From NCBI GenBank assembly GCA_018609935.1, contig JAHENH010000025.1, positions 1 through 36,681 of the forward strand: 36,681 bases of DNA, in the 5' to 3' direction. The position numbers were made by a program, and so were the translations under genes. Each line of letters starts with the position of its first letter. Position 1 is the stretch's first letter. Shown here piece after piece: positions 22,561 through 30,463 of this stretch. The notes beneath the pieces were generated by a model, which searched no databases, was not told the origin of the DNA, and saw only the letters and a list, made by a program, of their open reading frames with translations. This DNA comes from Halobacteriales archaeon. GTDB lineage: Archaea > Halobacteriota > Halobacteria > Halorutilales > JAHENH01.

Positions 22561-23025
22561 CTATGAGCTATCAGATTCTCCGTTTTCTATTTCATTTCTA
22601 GTCTCCAATATCTTAGAATGTATTCTCCGCTGTGCCAAGGATAATTCCTTTTTTACTTCCCGTAGAAATTCCAGTTTTTCTTCTTGTCTATCAGGTTCCT
22701 CAACATCCATATCTATATAATTATAGTCAACGTCTTTTGATCTTGCAGGTCTAGGATAAGCTCCTTTCACTCTAAAATAATAAGGAGAAAGAGCTACCTC
22801 TAAACGAAAATTTCCTACTATATAAAAATATCTCCTCCTGTCATTTTCCTGGCTATCAACTATACCAAGTTCTTCAAGTACATTAAGATGATCTATTACA
22901 GCTTTAGGAGATAGATCAAGTTCATCCCCAATTTCTGTTAAATAACATGGTTTTTGTGATAGAAGATCAAGTATCTTCCGTCTATTTTCATTACCTAAAG
23001 CATTAAGAAAATCAGAGGAATTCAT
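22561..23025 (-). CDS. ArsR-like winged helix transcription factor
   Basis: A 154-residue regulator with an N-terminal winged helix: LGNENRRKILDLLSQ (10-24), PCYLTEIGDELDLSPKAVIDHLNVLEELGIV (26-56, recognition helix around SPKAVIDHL) and wing RRRYFYIVG. The middle (about 75-105) has VALSPYYFRVKG. The C-terminal 50 residues form a charged, probably coiled-coil, dimerisation helix. One cysteine (Cys27) is present and no metal-binding CxC motif is visible, so metal sensing is unlikely. It is the second gene after the DUF5611-like gene, 9 bases apart. Target genes are unknown. Confidence 0.82.
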   Translation of the reverse strand: MNSSDFLNALGNENRRKILDLLSQKPCYLTEIGDELDLSPKAVIDHLNVLEELGIVDSQENDRRRYFYIVGNFRLEVALSPYYFRVKGAYPRPARSKDVDYNYIDMDVEEPDRQEEKLEFLREVKKELSLAQRRIHSKILETRNEIENGESDSS

Positions 23026-23034
23026 TATAATTAG

Positions 23035-23388
23035 TTAATCTCCCTCAACTTGATTTTTCATAGATTTTTTTCTATCTTCTGCAGTTCTACCAGTAACATC
23101 TTCTAAAAACTCGTTTTTAGTTTCTATAGCTTCCAATGCCCCATCCTGAGATACCTCAGTAGGTGGTTTTTCCTCAAAATGAACAGCTAGTCTGTCTTTT
23201 CTATTATTTCTTTTTTCTTTTCCAATTAACACCCTATTAAATGCAGCAAAATCTTCTACTACCCACATATCCATTCCTTCTTTTTCCTCTTTTCCATTCA
23301 CATATCCAAAATATTCCTCTATTTTCTCTTCCATATCAGGGACCCTATTATCCAGTTTTTCCCCTCTCTTAAGTTTATAATAACGCAT
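23035..23388 (-). CDS. DUF5611-like conserved euryarchaeal protein
   Basis: A 117-residue soluble protein that resembles the DUF5611 family from haloarchaea and some methanogens; the match is from memory of the pattern MRYYKLKRG near the start and a central VEDFAAFNRVLIG segment. No catalytic motif, membrane segment or cysteine pair is seen. The C-terminal part (FLEDVTGRTAEDRKKSMKNQ) is helical. It is the first gene of a minus-strand unit with the ArsR-like regulator. Function is unknown. Confidence 0.65.
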   Translation of the reverse strand: MRYYKLKRGEKLDNRVPDMEEKIEEYFGYVNGKEEKEGMDMWVVEDFAAFNRVLIGKEKRNNRKDRLAVHFEEKPPTEVSQDGALEAIETKNEFLEDVTGRTAEDRKKSMKNQVEGD

Positions 23389-23770
23389 TACTCTTATTAA
23401 TATAATAATATATTATTATTCAAATCTGTTTGGTTATGAAAATCCCTAAAACTTCCTAAATAATATTTATTTTTCTTGTTCTTTATGTTTTTATATCATT
23501 CTTTTTATCTAATAAATTTAATATTTTATCTATATCTATATTTCTTGTCTAAATCTTTATATATACCCAATATATAGCTATACTAGGAAATCTTCATATA
23601 TACAAAGATAATATATTCAGTATTAAAAATAATTTAATATATATATATATATCATCTTAAACACATAGTTAGTTTAAAATCTAAACTAATATAGTATTAA
23701 TTTATTAATTTTTAATATAATATCAATATTATCTATAAGAGTTAAGTAGCTAGTATAGATAATATAGACT
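23389..23770. promoter_or_regulatory. AT-rich divergent promoter region
   Basis: A 382-base gap without a credible gene between the divergent DUF5611-like and alcohol dehydrogenase genes. It is very rich in A and T and includes an alternating AT run of 16 bases at 23637-23652 and the inverted repeat at 23669-23689. No RNA gene is recognised. Confidence 0.5.
23669..23689. repeat. Perfect 8-bp inverted repeat, candidate adh operator
   Basis: TTAGTTTA (23669-23676) and TAAACTAA (23682-23689) are exact reverse complements with a 5-base spacer. They lie 82-102 bases before the alcohol dehydrogenase ATG. A binding site for a dimeric regulator is the likely reading. Confidence 0.5.
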
Positions 23771-24823
23771 ATGAAAGCCTTTGTTATGGAATCAATAGGT
23801 GAAGTAAAATTCACAGAAAAGGAAAAACCAACCCCGGGCCCATACGATACAATACTAAAAACAACTAAGGGTCTTGTTTGTACATCAGATATACATACAG
23901 TACATGGATCTATTGGAGAAAGAAAAAATCTTACACTAGGCCATGAAGTAGTAGGACATGTAGACGAAATAGGAAAAAAAGTAGAAGATTTTAAACCAGG
24001 GGATCGCGTCGTAGTAGGGGCTATAACTCCAGATTGGGGATCTAAAGCAGCACAAGACGGGTATCCATCACAATCTAACCAAGAGCTAGGAGGATGGAAA
24101 TTTGCAAATACAAAAGATGGTACATTTGCAGAATATGTGCATGTAAGCAATGCAGACGCTAACCTAGCTAAAATACCTGATTCAATACAAGACGAAGAAG
24201 CAGTATATACCACTGATATGATTAGTACCGGATTTAAAGGAGCGGAAAAAGCGAACATTCCTATAGGAGGGACAGTAGTAATATTTGCCCAAGGACCTGT
24301 AGGACTTATGGCTACTAAAGGAGCGGAACTTCAAGGAGCAGGTAAAATATTTACAGTAGAAACAATACCCAACAGGAAAGAACTCTCAAAAAAATACGGT
24401 GCAGATGAAGTGGTTGATTTCGAAGAAACAGATCCAGTGGAATATATATTAGAAGAAACAAATAGAGAAGGTGTAGATTCAGCTATTGAAGCTTTAGGTA
24501 ATAATCAAACATTCCAAGACTGTATTAAAACCACAAAGCCCGGAGGTACTATATCAAATATCGGATACCACGGCAAAGGAGAATATGTAAATATACCAAG
24601 AAAAGAGTGGGGAGTAGGTATGGCAGAAAAAACAATAAACACATCATTATGTCCAGGAGGAAGAGTTAGATTAAATAGGCTTCTACGACTTATTGATAAT
24701 GGAAAAATTGACCCAAGAATGATGACAACACATGAATTTAAGTTCAGTGAAATAGATAAAGCATTTGAACTAATGGAATCAAAAGACGACCAAATAATAA
24801 AACCTCTAATAGAATTTGAGTAA
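23771..24823 (+). CDS. Zinc-dependent secondary alcohol dehydrogenase, MDR superfamily
   Basis: A 350-residue medium-chain dehydrogenase that resembles the tetrameric secondary alcohol dehydrogenases of Thermoanaerobacter brockii and Clostridium beijerinckii along its length: VCTSDIHTV, LGHEVVGHVDEIG, DFKPGDRVVVGAITPDWG, DMISTGFKGAE, KPGGTISNIGYHGKGE, RKEWGVGMAEKTI and LCPGGRVRLNRL. Catalytic zinc ligands are Cys37, His58 (with Glu59) and the Asp of TTDM. No structural zinc lobe is seen. The residues after strand 2 read VETI where NADP-specific relatives have VGSR, so NAD is the more likely cofactor. It stands alone behind a long AT-rich promoter region. Substrates such as 2-propanol or aldehydes are by family only. 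Confidence 0.88.
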   Translation: MKAFVMESIGEVKFTEKEKPTPGPYDTILKTTKGLVCTSDIHTVHGSIGERKNLTLGHEVVGHVDEIGKKVEDFKPGDRVVVGAITPDWGSKAAQDGYPSQSNQELGGWKFANTKDGTFAEYVHVSNADANLAKIPDSIQDEEAVYTTDMISTGFKGAEKANIPIGGTVVIFAQGPVGLMATKGAELQGAGKIFTVETIPNRKELSKKYGADEVVDFEETDPVEYILEETNREGVDSAIEALGNNQTFQDCIKTTKPGGTISNIGYHGKGEYVNIPRKEWGVGMAEKTINTSLCPGGRVRLNRLLRLIDNGKIDPRMMTTHEFKFSEIDKAFELMESKDDQIIKPLIEFE

Positions 24824-25123
24824 ACTACTCCGACACATAGGACAGAGATCCAATAGTCTAAAATCTAACGTATAGATAAAAAGTATCCAAGGATGTCTTA
24901 TTTAGCTGTCTTATAAATCCGCCAACAATCAAATTATATATAATAGAAATTAAAAAATAATTTAATTTAGATAGTAGATAAGGTTTTATAGAGTCCCGAG
25001 GAAAACTTTCCATAGAAATTACTCATGTTATAGAAAGAAAAATCACTCTTTCTCTAAGTTCTTTTAAATACGTGATTTCTATACATCGATAAGAGGTTAC
25101 AAAAAATTGAAGGTAAATAAAAG
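24824..25123. promoter_or_regulatory. 300-base structured upstream region of thrS
   Basis: No gene is seen here. The thrS-proximal half carries ATAGAAATTAC (25012-25022) and GTGATTTCTAT (25072-25082), an inverted pair with one mismatch that would be a G-U wobble in RNA. Inside it lies AGAAAGA/TCTTTCT (25032-25038, 25047-25053). TATA candidates are near 24934-24944 and 25062-25069. GAAGGT at 25109-25114, nine bases before the ATG, is a Shine-Dalgarno-like site, unusual among the mostly leaderless genes here. Whether the repeats act as DNA operator or RNA leader depends on the transcription start. Confidence 0.4.
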
Positions 25124-26956
25124 ATGAGACTGCTGCTTTTGCATACAGATTATATAGAATATAAAGCCGAAGAGAAAGTTGGTGATATCGCAGAAGAAAA
25201 CGTTGACTTGGAGGGAAGAATTGAGAATGGCTTAGCTGTATTTATTGCTGTCGAATCAGAAGACGAAAAAGAAATAAAAGAGATAGTAGAAGAAGCAAAA
25301 GGTGAAATAGAAGATGTAGCTAGTCAGTTAAAGACTGATAAGATAATGCTTTACCCGTATGCTCATCTATCGGATGATCTGGCTAGTCCTAAAGGTGCAG
25401 TAGAAATTCTTAAAAATCTAGAAAAATCTTTAAAGAGTGATTTTAAGACTAAAAGAGCTCCTTTTGGCTGGTATAAATCATTTGAAGTTTCTTGTAAAGG
25501 ACATCCATTAGCAGAGCTTTCTAGACAAATAGATATTGAAGATTTAGAGCCAAAGAAGGAAGAAAGTAGTCAAGAAAAAGAAAGTGAATTTATTGTTCTA
25601 ACACCAGAAGGTGACGAAATAGATCCATTAAGTTTTGATGGAAGTAAAGAATTTACTAGTTTAATAAGAGATGAATTAGGCTTGGAGACAGAATACCAAG
25701 GAGAACCAAGCCACATATCGCTAATGCAAGATAAAGAACTAGTAGGTTATGACTCTTTAACAGATCCAGGTAATTTCCGTTTCTATCCTAAAGGAAAACT
25801 TATACGTGATCTTCTTTCAGAATATGTTGACTCTCTAATTCTTAATTATGGTGGTATGCCAGTAGAGACACCACTGATGTATGATTTAAATTCTAAACCT
25901 ATCCGTGAACATTCGGAGAAATTTGGTGAAAGACAGTATAGATTCCCAAGTGGAGATAAAGACATGATGTTACGTTTTGCAGCTTGTTTTGGTCAATTTT
26001 CTGCTCTTAGAGACCTATACATTACATCTAATGATCTCCCAGTTAGGATATATGAAAGAGCTTTTTCGTTCAGACGGGAACAAAGAGGGGAGCTTTCCGG
26101 ACTAAAAAGGCTTAGAGGGTTTACCATGCCGGATATGCATACAGCATGTAAAAATATGGAACAGGCAAAAAATGAATTTAAAAGACAGTTAGAGCTTGCG
26201 TATTCTACTAGTGACGATCTAGGGTTCAAGTATGTAGTTGTTTTTAGGGCTACTGAAGACTTCTATAATAGTGAACGTGGATGGATCCAAGATATTGTTG
26301 ATAGTATAAATGATCCTATATTGGTAGAAATTCTTCCCGAACGTAAACATTATTGGACATGTAAGATAGATTTTGCAGTAATAGATTCTACAGGTGAACC
26401 AATAGAGAACCCTACAGTACAGATAGATGTAGAAAGTGCAGAACGTTTTGATATAAAATATCACGACCAAGACAAAGAAGAATATCCAATACTTCTCCAT
26501 TACAGTCCTACTGGTAGTATAGAGAGAAGTTTTGCAGCACTTTTAGAAGTAGCTTCAAAGCAAGATAGCCCAATGTTTCCATTCTGGCTTTCCCCTTCCC
26601 AGGTGAGATTAATACCTGTAGGTGAAGAACATATAGAGTTTTGCCAAAATTTATGTAGTTTAATTGAAAATAGAAGATTTAGATCAGATATTGATGATAG
26701 CGACGAGACTGTAGGTAGAAGAATACGAAGGGCGGAAGAAGAATGGATTCCATATATTCTTGTAGTTGGTGATGATGAAATAGGAGATTCTAAAGATGAA
26801 AAAGATGTTGAATTAAATGTTAGAGTTAGAGGTAAAGGAGAGGAAAAAATGGAATTCAATGAATTACTAGATGAATTAGAAAGTAAAGCCGATAATATGC
26901 CTAAGAAGCCAAGATATGAACCAAGATTCTTATCCGATAGAATAAGCTTTGAATAA
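25124..26956 (+). CDS. thrS: Threonyl-tRNA synthetase, archaeal type
   Basis: Charges tRNA-Thr. The 610-residue enzyme has the archaeal N-terminal editing domain (about 1-145, starting MRLLLLHTDYIEY), structurally related to D-aminoacyl-tRNA deacylase, instead of the bacterial TGS/editing pair. The class II core (about 205-490) holds the catalytic zinc ligands Cys288 (FAACFGQF), His339 (PDMHTAC) and His459 (LLHYSPTGSIER), motif 2 around RREQRGELSGL (317-327) and motif 3 GSIERSF (464-470). The C-terminal anticodon-binding domain covers about 493-605. Unlike most genes here it has a Shine-Dalgarno-like GAAGGT and an upstream region with inverted repeats, which suggests regulated expression. Confidence 0.96.
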   Translation: MRLLLLHTDYIEYKAEEKVGDIAEENVDLEGRIENGLAVFIAVESEDEKEIKEIVEEAKGEIEDVASQLKTDKIMLYPYAHLSDDLASPKGAVEILKNLEKSLKSDFKTKRAPFGWYKSFEVSCKGHPLAELSRQIDIEDLEPKKEESSQEKESEFIVLTPEGDEIDPLSFDGSKEFTSLIRDELGLETEYQGEPSHISLMQDKELVGYDSLTDPGNFRFYPKGKLIRDLLSEYVDSLILNYGGMPVETPLMYDLNSKPIREHSEKFGERQYRFPSGDKDMMLRFAACFGQFSALRDLYITSNDLPVRIYERAFSFRREQRGELSGLKRLRGFTMPDMHTACKNMEQAKNEFKRQLELAYSTSDDLGFKYVVVFRATEDFYNSERGWIQDIVDSINDPILVEILPERKHYWTCKIDFAVIDSTGEPIENPTVQIDVESAERFDIKYHDQDKEEYPILLHYSPTGSIERSFAALLEVASKQDSPMFPFWLSPSQVRLIPVGEEHIEFCQNLCSLIENRRFRSDIDDSDETVGRRIRRAEEEWIPYILVVGDDEIGDSKDEKDVELNVRVRGKGEEKMEFNELLDELESKADNMPKKPRYEPRFLSDRISFE

Positions 26957-27030
26957 ATATATTATCTGCATTAAACTGATTATTTATCAAATCGAACCTA
27001 TCTAGAATAAATATAGAAAATGAAGATTTT

Positions 27031-27735
27031 CTAATTGATATAGTAGAAAATTATTATTGCGATAATAGCTCCTGAACTGCATGCAATAAAATTTACTGTA
27101 TTGTTTCCTATTTTTTTTCCTTCTATAGTTGCTCCTAAAAAAGAATCTATATGTGTCCCAAAAAATCCTGATAGTATAATTGTCAATATATGAAAGGAAG
27201 GGAAAACATCTAGTATAAATCCTGTTATCGCTATAAATAAACATCCTATTATTGCGGCTATCTCCCCTTCTAAAGAAACTCCACCTTCCGTGCCTCTAGG
27301 TACTTTTTCTAGTGTGGTTAACAGTCGTGGTTCTCCGTATATAGATCCAATTTCACTTGAGAGTGTATCTGCAGTAGCTGATGCTAAACTACCTGCAAAA
27401 GCGATAGCTAAAATATCTAAAGAGATGAAATTGTATATCAGGGCACTTATAAATGGAACTCCACCATTAGCTAGCACGTTTCCAATGCTTCTTTTACCAT
27501 GAGTTATTCCTGATTCCAGCTTTTCTTTGTAGTTGTGATATGTTGATATGTTACCCAGAACCACAAAAAGCGCTAAAAGAAGAAACCATCTATATCCACC
27601 AGCTATAAAGACTATTGATCCTATTATACATCCAGCTATTGTGCCTGAAATATCAAGTGAGCCAGATATATATAATATCAATCCTAGAAATACGACAACC
27701 AATATAGCCAAGCCAAGATATATGATAAGTAACAT
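27031..27735 (-). CDS. DUF92 family membrane protein
   Basis: A 234-residue polytopic membrane protein (about six to seven hydrophobic segments) of the DUF92/TMEM19 family. It has the conserved loops HGKRSIGNVLANGG (79-92), SATADTLSSEIG (118-129), VPRGTEGGVSLEG (144-156) and GATIEGKKIGNNTVNFIACSSGA (about 201-224, quoted in part). The family is distantly related to CTP-dependent polyprenol, dolichol and phytol kinases, so a role in isoprenoid alcohol phosphorylation is plausible but not shown. It is divergent from the short UppS paralogue with only 32 bases between starts, which supports an isoprenoid link. It converges with thrS. Confidence 0.85.
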   Translation of the reverse strand: MLLIIYLGLAILVVVFLGLILYISGSLDISGTIAGCIIGSIVFIAGGYRWFLLLALFVVLGNISTYHNYKEKLESGITHGKRSIGNVLANGGVPFISALIYNFISLDILAIAFAGSLASATADTLSSEIGSIYGEPRLLTTLEKVPRGTEGGVSLEGEIAAIIGCLFIAITGFILDVFPSFHILTIILSGFFGTHIDSFLGATIEGKKIGNNTVNFIACSSGAIIAIIIFYYIN

Positions 27736-27767
27736 ACTTTTTTAAAGTTGCTTGTTTTACTGCTTCC

Positions 27768-28322
27768 GTGTTTCGGATTTATGATTTCATCATAGGAAAG
27801 AGGGTTAAACAAAATGATACTCCTAGGCATATAGTTTTAGTCCTAGATAAAGGGGAGTTTAAAGAATCTAAACTAGATATTTTTCTTAAATGGTGCTCTG
27901 AGTTCAACATAGATAAAGTAAATATATATATCTCTATTAAAAAAAGAAATGGAAAATCTAAAGGCAAAGAAATTAAAAAAAGAAGCAAAACTAAAAACGG
28001 AGTTAGATATGATATTTCAGTTGGTTTTGGTGGAAGAAGAGAGTTTATACATATCCTTCGCAAACTTGGTGAAAAAGTAAAAAAAGGTAAAATAGACCCT
28101 AAAGATGTGGATAGAAAAAATATAGAAAAAAATCTAGTTTTCAATGGAGAACCGGATCTTTTAATAAAAACAGGGAATGAACATCTCTCAGACTTTATGT
28201 TATGGCAGTCTGTATATTCTGAGATATATTTTGCAGATTTTAATTGGAAAAATCTACGTAAAAGAGATTTCCTTAGAGCTTTAAGAGAATTTCAAAATAG
28301 GGAAAGAAGATATGGAAAGTAG
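27768..28322 (+). CDS. Short undecaprenyl diphosphate synthase-like protein (cis-prenyltransferase paralogue)
   Basis: A 184-residue member of the UppS fold, against about 240-260 for active enzymes. The C-terminal signature is clear: FGGRREFI (87-94), PDLLIKTGNEHLSDFMLWQ (129-147), YSEIYFADFNWKNL and FQNRERRYGK. The N-terminal catalytic motif is degenerate: VLDKGEF (25-31) keeps the Asp but lacks the Asn, Arg and Trp of the usual DGNRRWA, and the conserved RTSGE is KTGNE. The middle helices are shortened. It may be an inactive partner, like NgBR-type subunits, or bind a different substrate. GTG start; divergent from DUF92. Confidence 0.82.
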   Translation: MFRIYDFIIGKRVKQNDTPRHIVLVLDKGEFKESKLDIFLKWCSEFNIDKVNIYISIKKRNGKSKGKEIKKRSKTKNGVRYDISVGFGGRREFIHILRKLGEKVKKGKIDPKDVDRKNIEKNLVFNGEPDLLIKTGNEHLSDFMLWQSVYSEIYFADFNWKNLRKRDFLRALREFQNRERRYGK

Positions 28323-28329
28323 GTTTAAA

Positions 28330-28403
28330 CGGGCCGGGCGGGATTTGAACCCGCGGTACACGGGTTAAAAGCCCGTCGCTTTGGGCCTCTAAGCTACCGG
28401 CCC
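28330..28403 (-). tRNA. tRNA-Lys(UUU)
   Basis: The 74-nt gene folds as a complete cloverleaf on the minus strand: acceptor GGGCCGG/CCGGCCC with discriminator G, D stem GCTT/AAGC, anticodon stem ACGGG/CCCGT around loop CTTTTAA (anticodon TTT), a five-base variable loop, and T stem GCGGG/CCCGC with loop TTCAAAT. CCA is not encoded and there is no intron. It lies between the UppS-like gene and the phosphohexomutase gene. It is GC-rich against an AT-rich background, as usual for structural RNA. Confidence 0.96.
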
Positions 28404-28457
28404 TATACATATGTTTTTTTCCGAAGCATTATCTCTTTTTCCTTTTTATCCAAGAAT

Positions 28458-29732
28458 ATGTTTGGAACTAGTGGTGTTAGAGGAGTAATAGGAGATAAAA
28501 TAACTACAGATTTAGCTCTAAAAATAGGTGAGGCAGTAGGAAAAAAATCTGATGTATTAACCATAGGTAGAGATACAAGAACTACTGGTAGATCCTTAGA
28601 GAATGCTGTTGTATCTGGAGCTCTAGCTGCTGGAGCTAATGTAGAACGTATTGGAATAGCTCCAACACCTACTATTGTTCGCTATGCAGAAGATAAATCT
28701 CTAGTAATTACAGCAAGCCATAATCCCTCCCAATATAATGGATTTAAGCCGTTTAATAGCGATGGTACTGCATTTGATGAAGATCAAAGAAAAGATGTTG
28801 AAAAAATAGTAAAAAATGGTGGGATAAACTATTCTGATAAGTTTGGAGACGATATAAAAGTAGAAGATGGTTTAAGTGTTCATAAAGAGAAAATTTTAGA
28901 GTCAGTTAATAAAGTCTCGGATATAAAAGTTGTAGTTGATGGAGGATGTGGAGCTGCCTCAGATCTTACTCCAAGAGTTCTTCTAGAGATGGGGTGTGAT
29001 GTTGTAACTCTAAATTGTCAACAAGATGGAAGATTCCCTGGTCGTCTTCCAGAACCAACAGAAGAAAATCTACAAGACCTAAGTAAGGTTGTTAGAGAAT
29101 TAGATGCAGATGTTGGTATAGGCCATGATGGTGACGGAGACAGAATGGCCGCAATAGATGAAAATGGAGAATATATAAAACCGGATAGACTTTTATCTCT
29201 CTTTGCTCAACATGAACAAGCTAGGGAAGTTGTAGTTCCAGTAAATACAAGTGCTGTTGTTGAAGATGTAGCTAACGTAAGAAGAACTCCAGTGGGAGAT
29301 GTAGAGGTAGCTGAAGAACTAAAAAAGAGAGGAGGTAGTTTTGGAGGTGAACCTAGTAATACCTGGATATTTCCGAAGGACAGTTATTGTCCTGACGGAG
29401 TTCTAGCTGCAGCGAAACTATGTGAAATAGTTGATGAAAAGAAAATCAGTGAAGCTGTTTCTGATCTTCCTTCATATTTTATTCAACGAAAAAATTTCAA
29501 ATGTGAAGATAGAAGAAAACAAAAAGTAATGGAAGAATTCGAAAGAAAAGTTAGAGATATGGGGGAAATAATTAGTCTAGATGGAGTAAGAGTAAATACT
29601 GATGATGGATGGTTTTTGGTTAGGCCTAGTGGTACTGAACCATATATAAGAGCAACAACTGAAGCCACAAACGTTGAAAGAGCAGAAGAACTTTTAAAAG
29701 AAGTTGAAAATATATTATCTAAAATTCTATGA
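28458..29732 (+). CDS. Phosphohexomutase, GlmM/ManB type
   Basis: Alpha-D-phosphohexomutase that moves phosphate between C6 and C1 of a hexose, probably glucosamine or mannose. The 424-residue protein has the phosphoserine loop TASHNP (85-90, active Ser87), the metal-binding loop DGDGDR (224-229), the sugar-specificity loop GGEPSNTW (296-303, GEPSN favouring the GlmM or archaeal PGM/PMM group) and the phosphate-binding loop RPSGTEP (389-395). It starts MFGTSGVRGV, typical for archaeal GlmM-like enzymes. Specificity cannot be decided by eye. Its end overlaps the nop5 start by 4 bases (ATGA), so the two are translationally coupled. Confidence 0.92.
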   Translation: MFGTSGVRGVIGDKITTDLALKIGEAVGKKSDVLTIGRDTRTTGRSLENAVVSGALAAGANVERIGIAPTPTIVRYAEDKSLVITASHNPSQYNGFKPFNSDGTAFDEDQRKDVEKIVKNGGINYSDKFGDDIKVEDGLSVHKEKILESVNKVSDIKVVVDGGCGAASDLTPRVLLEMGCDVVTLNCQQDGRFPGRLPEPTEENLQDLSKVVRELDADVGIGHDGDGDRMAAIDENGEYIKPDRLLSLFAQHEQAREVVVPVNTSAVVEDVANVRRTPVGDVEVAEELKKRGGSFGGEPSNTWIFPKDSYCPDGVLAAAKLCEIVDEKKISEAVSDLPSYFIQRKNFKCEDRRKQKVMEEFERKVRDMGEIISLDGVRVNTDDGWFLVRPSGTEPYIRATTEATNVERAEELLKEVENILSKIL

Positions 29733-30463
29733 AACACTGGTTCGAAAATGGAGAAGATAAAGAAAGAAAAGAAAAAAAGGAAAATGTTGAAGCTATCAAT
29801 CTTTCAAGTATAGCTATAAAAGAAAAATTTGTAGAATCAGAAAAAGAATATTATAATAAGCTTCATAGTTATACAGTAGAGCTAGCTGAAGAAAGAATAG
29901 AAGAAGAGAAAGACCCAACAAATAGCTTGATAAATTCTATAAGATCACTTGAAACAATAGAAGAGACAGAAAATGAAATTAATGAAAGGATAAAAAACTG
30001 GGAGGGAGGTTTATCTAGTGATTCAAAACCTAAAGTTTTAGAAGAGTTAAAAGATATTCGAAAAGATCTGAATAAGGAGAAAAATAAATTAAAGGATTTT
30101 GCTAAACAGGAGGCTTTAGAAAAGGCGCCTAATATGTCAAATCTTTCCCCTCCTTTACTTTCTGCTAGACTTATAGAAAAAGCAGGAGGTCTAAAAGAAT
30201 TAGCTAGAAAGCCTAGTTCGACTGTACAGGTTTTAGGAGCTGAAAATGCTTTATTCCACCATCTAAAAACTGGATCACCTCCTCCTAAACACGGATTACT
30301 GTATTTACACCCAGAAGTCAACAATAGACCTAAAAATAAAAGAGGTAAAGCAGCTAGAATACTAGCAGGTAAGCTTTCAATAGCATCACGTATAGATTAT
30401 TATTCTGGAGAACTTAACGAAGATCTTAGAAGAGAACTTGAAGATAGATTAGAAAATATTTAA
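29729..30463 (+). CDS. nop5: Compact Nop5/NOP56-type C/D box sRNP protein
   Basis: Scaffold of box C/D ribonucleoprotein that guides 2'-O-methylation of rRNA and tRNA. The Nop domain (about 133-220) is intact: SARLIEKAGGLKELARKPSS, STVQVLGAENALFHHL (with the GAEKALF-like motif at 170-176), PPKHGLLYLHPEV and KNKRGKAARILAGKLSIASRIDYY. A short coiled-coil region precedes it (about 65-130). At 244 residues it is much shorter than typical Nop5 (350-400): most of the fibrillarin-binding N-terminal domain is missing and replaced by a charged 30-residue start. The fibrillarin gene, normally adjacent, is not next to it. It is coupled to the phosphohexomutase gene by a 4-base overlap. Confidence 0.88.
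   Translation: MKHWFENGEDKERKEKKENVEAINLSSIAIKEKFVESEKEYYNKLHSYTVELAEERIEEEKDPTNSLINSIRSLETIEETENEINERIKNWEGGLSSDSKPKVLEELKDIRKDLNKEKNKLKDFAKQEALEKAPNMSNLSPPLLSARLIEKAGGLKELARKPSSTVQVLGAENALFHHLKTGSPPPKHGLLYLHPEVNNRPKNKRGKAARILAGKLSIASRIDYYSGELNEDLRRELEDRLENI

Noticed and set aside
23637..23652. Alternating AT run as a functional repeat
   Set aside because: A 16-base simple repeat is expected by chance in such an AT-rich gap.
24824..25123. Structural RNA such as RNase P or SRP RNA before thrS
   Set aside because: The GAGGAAA word caught the eye, but the required partner helices and conserved regions were not found, and the stretch is too AT-rich.
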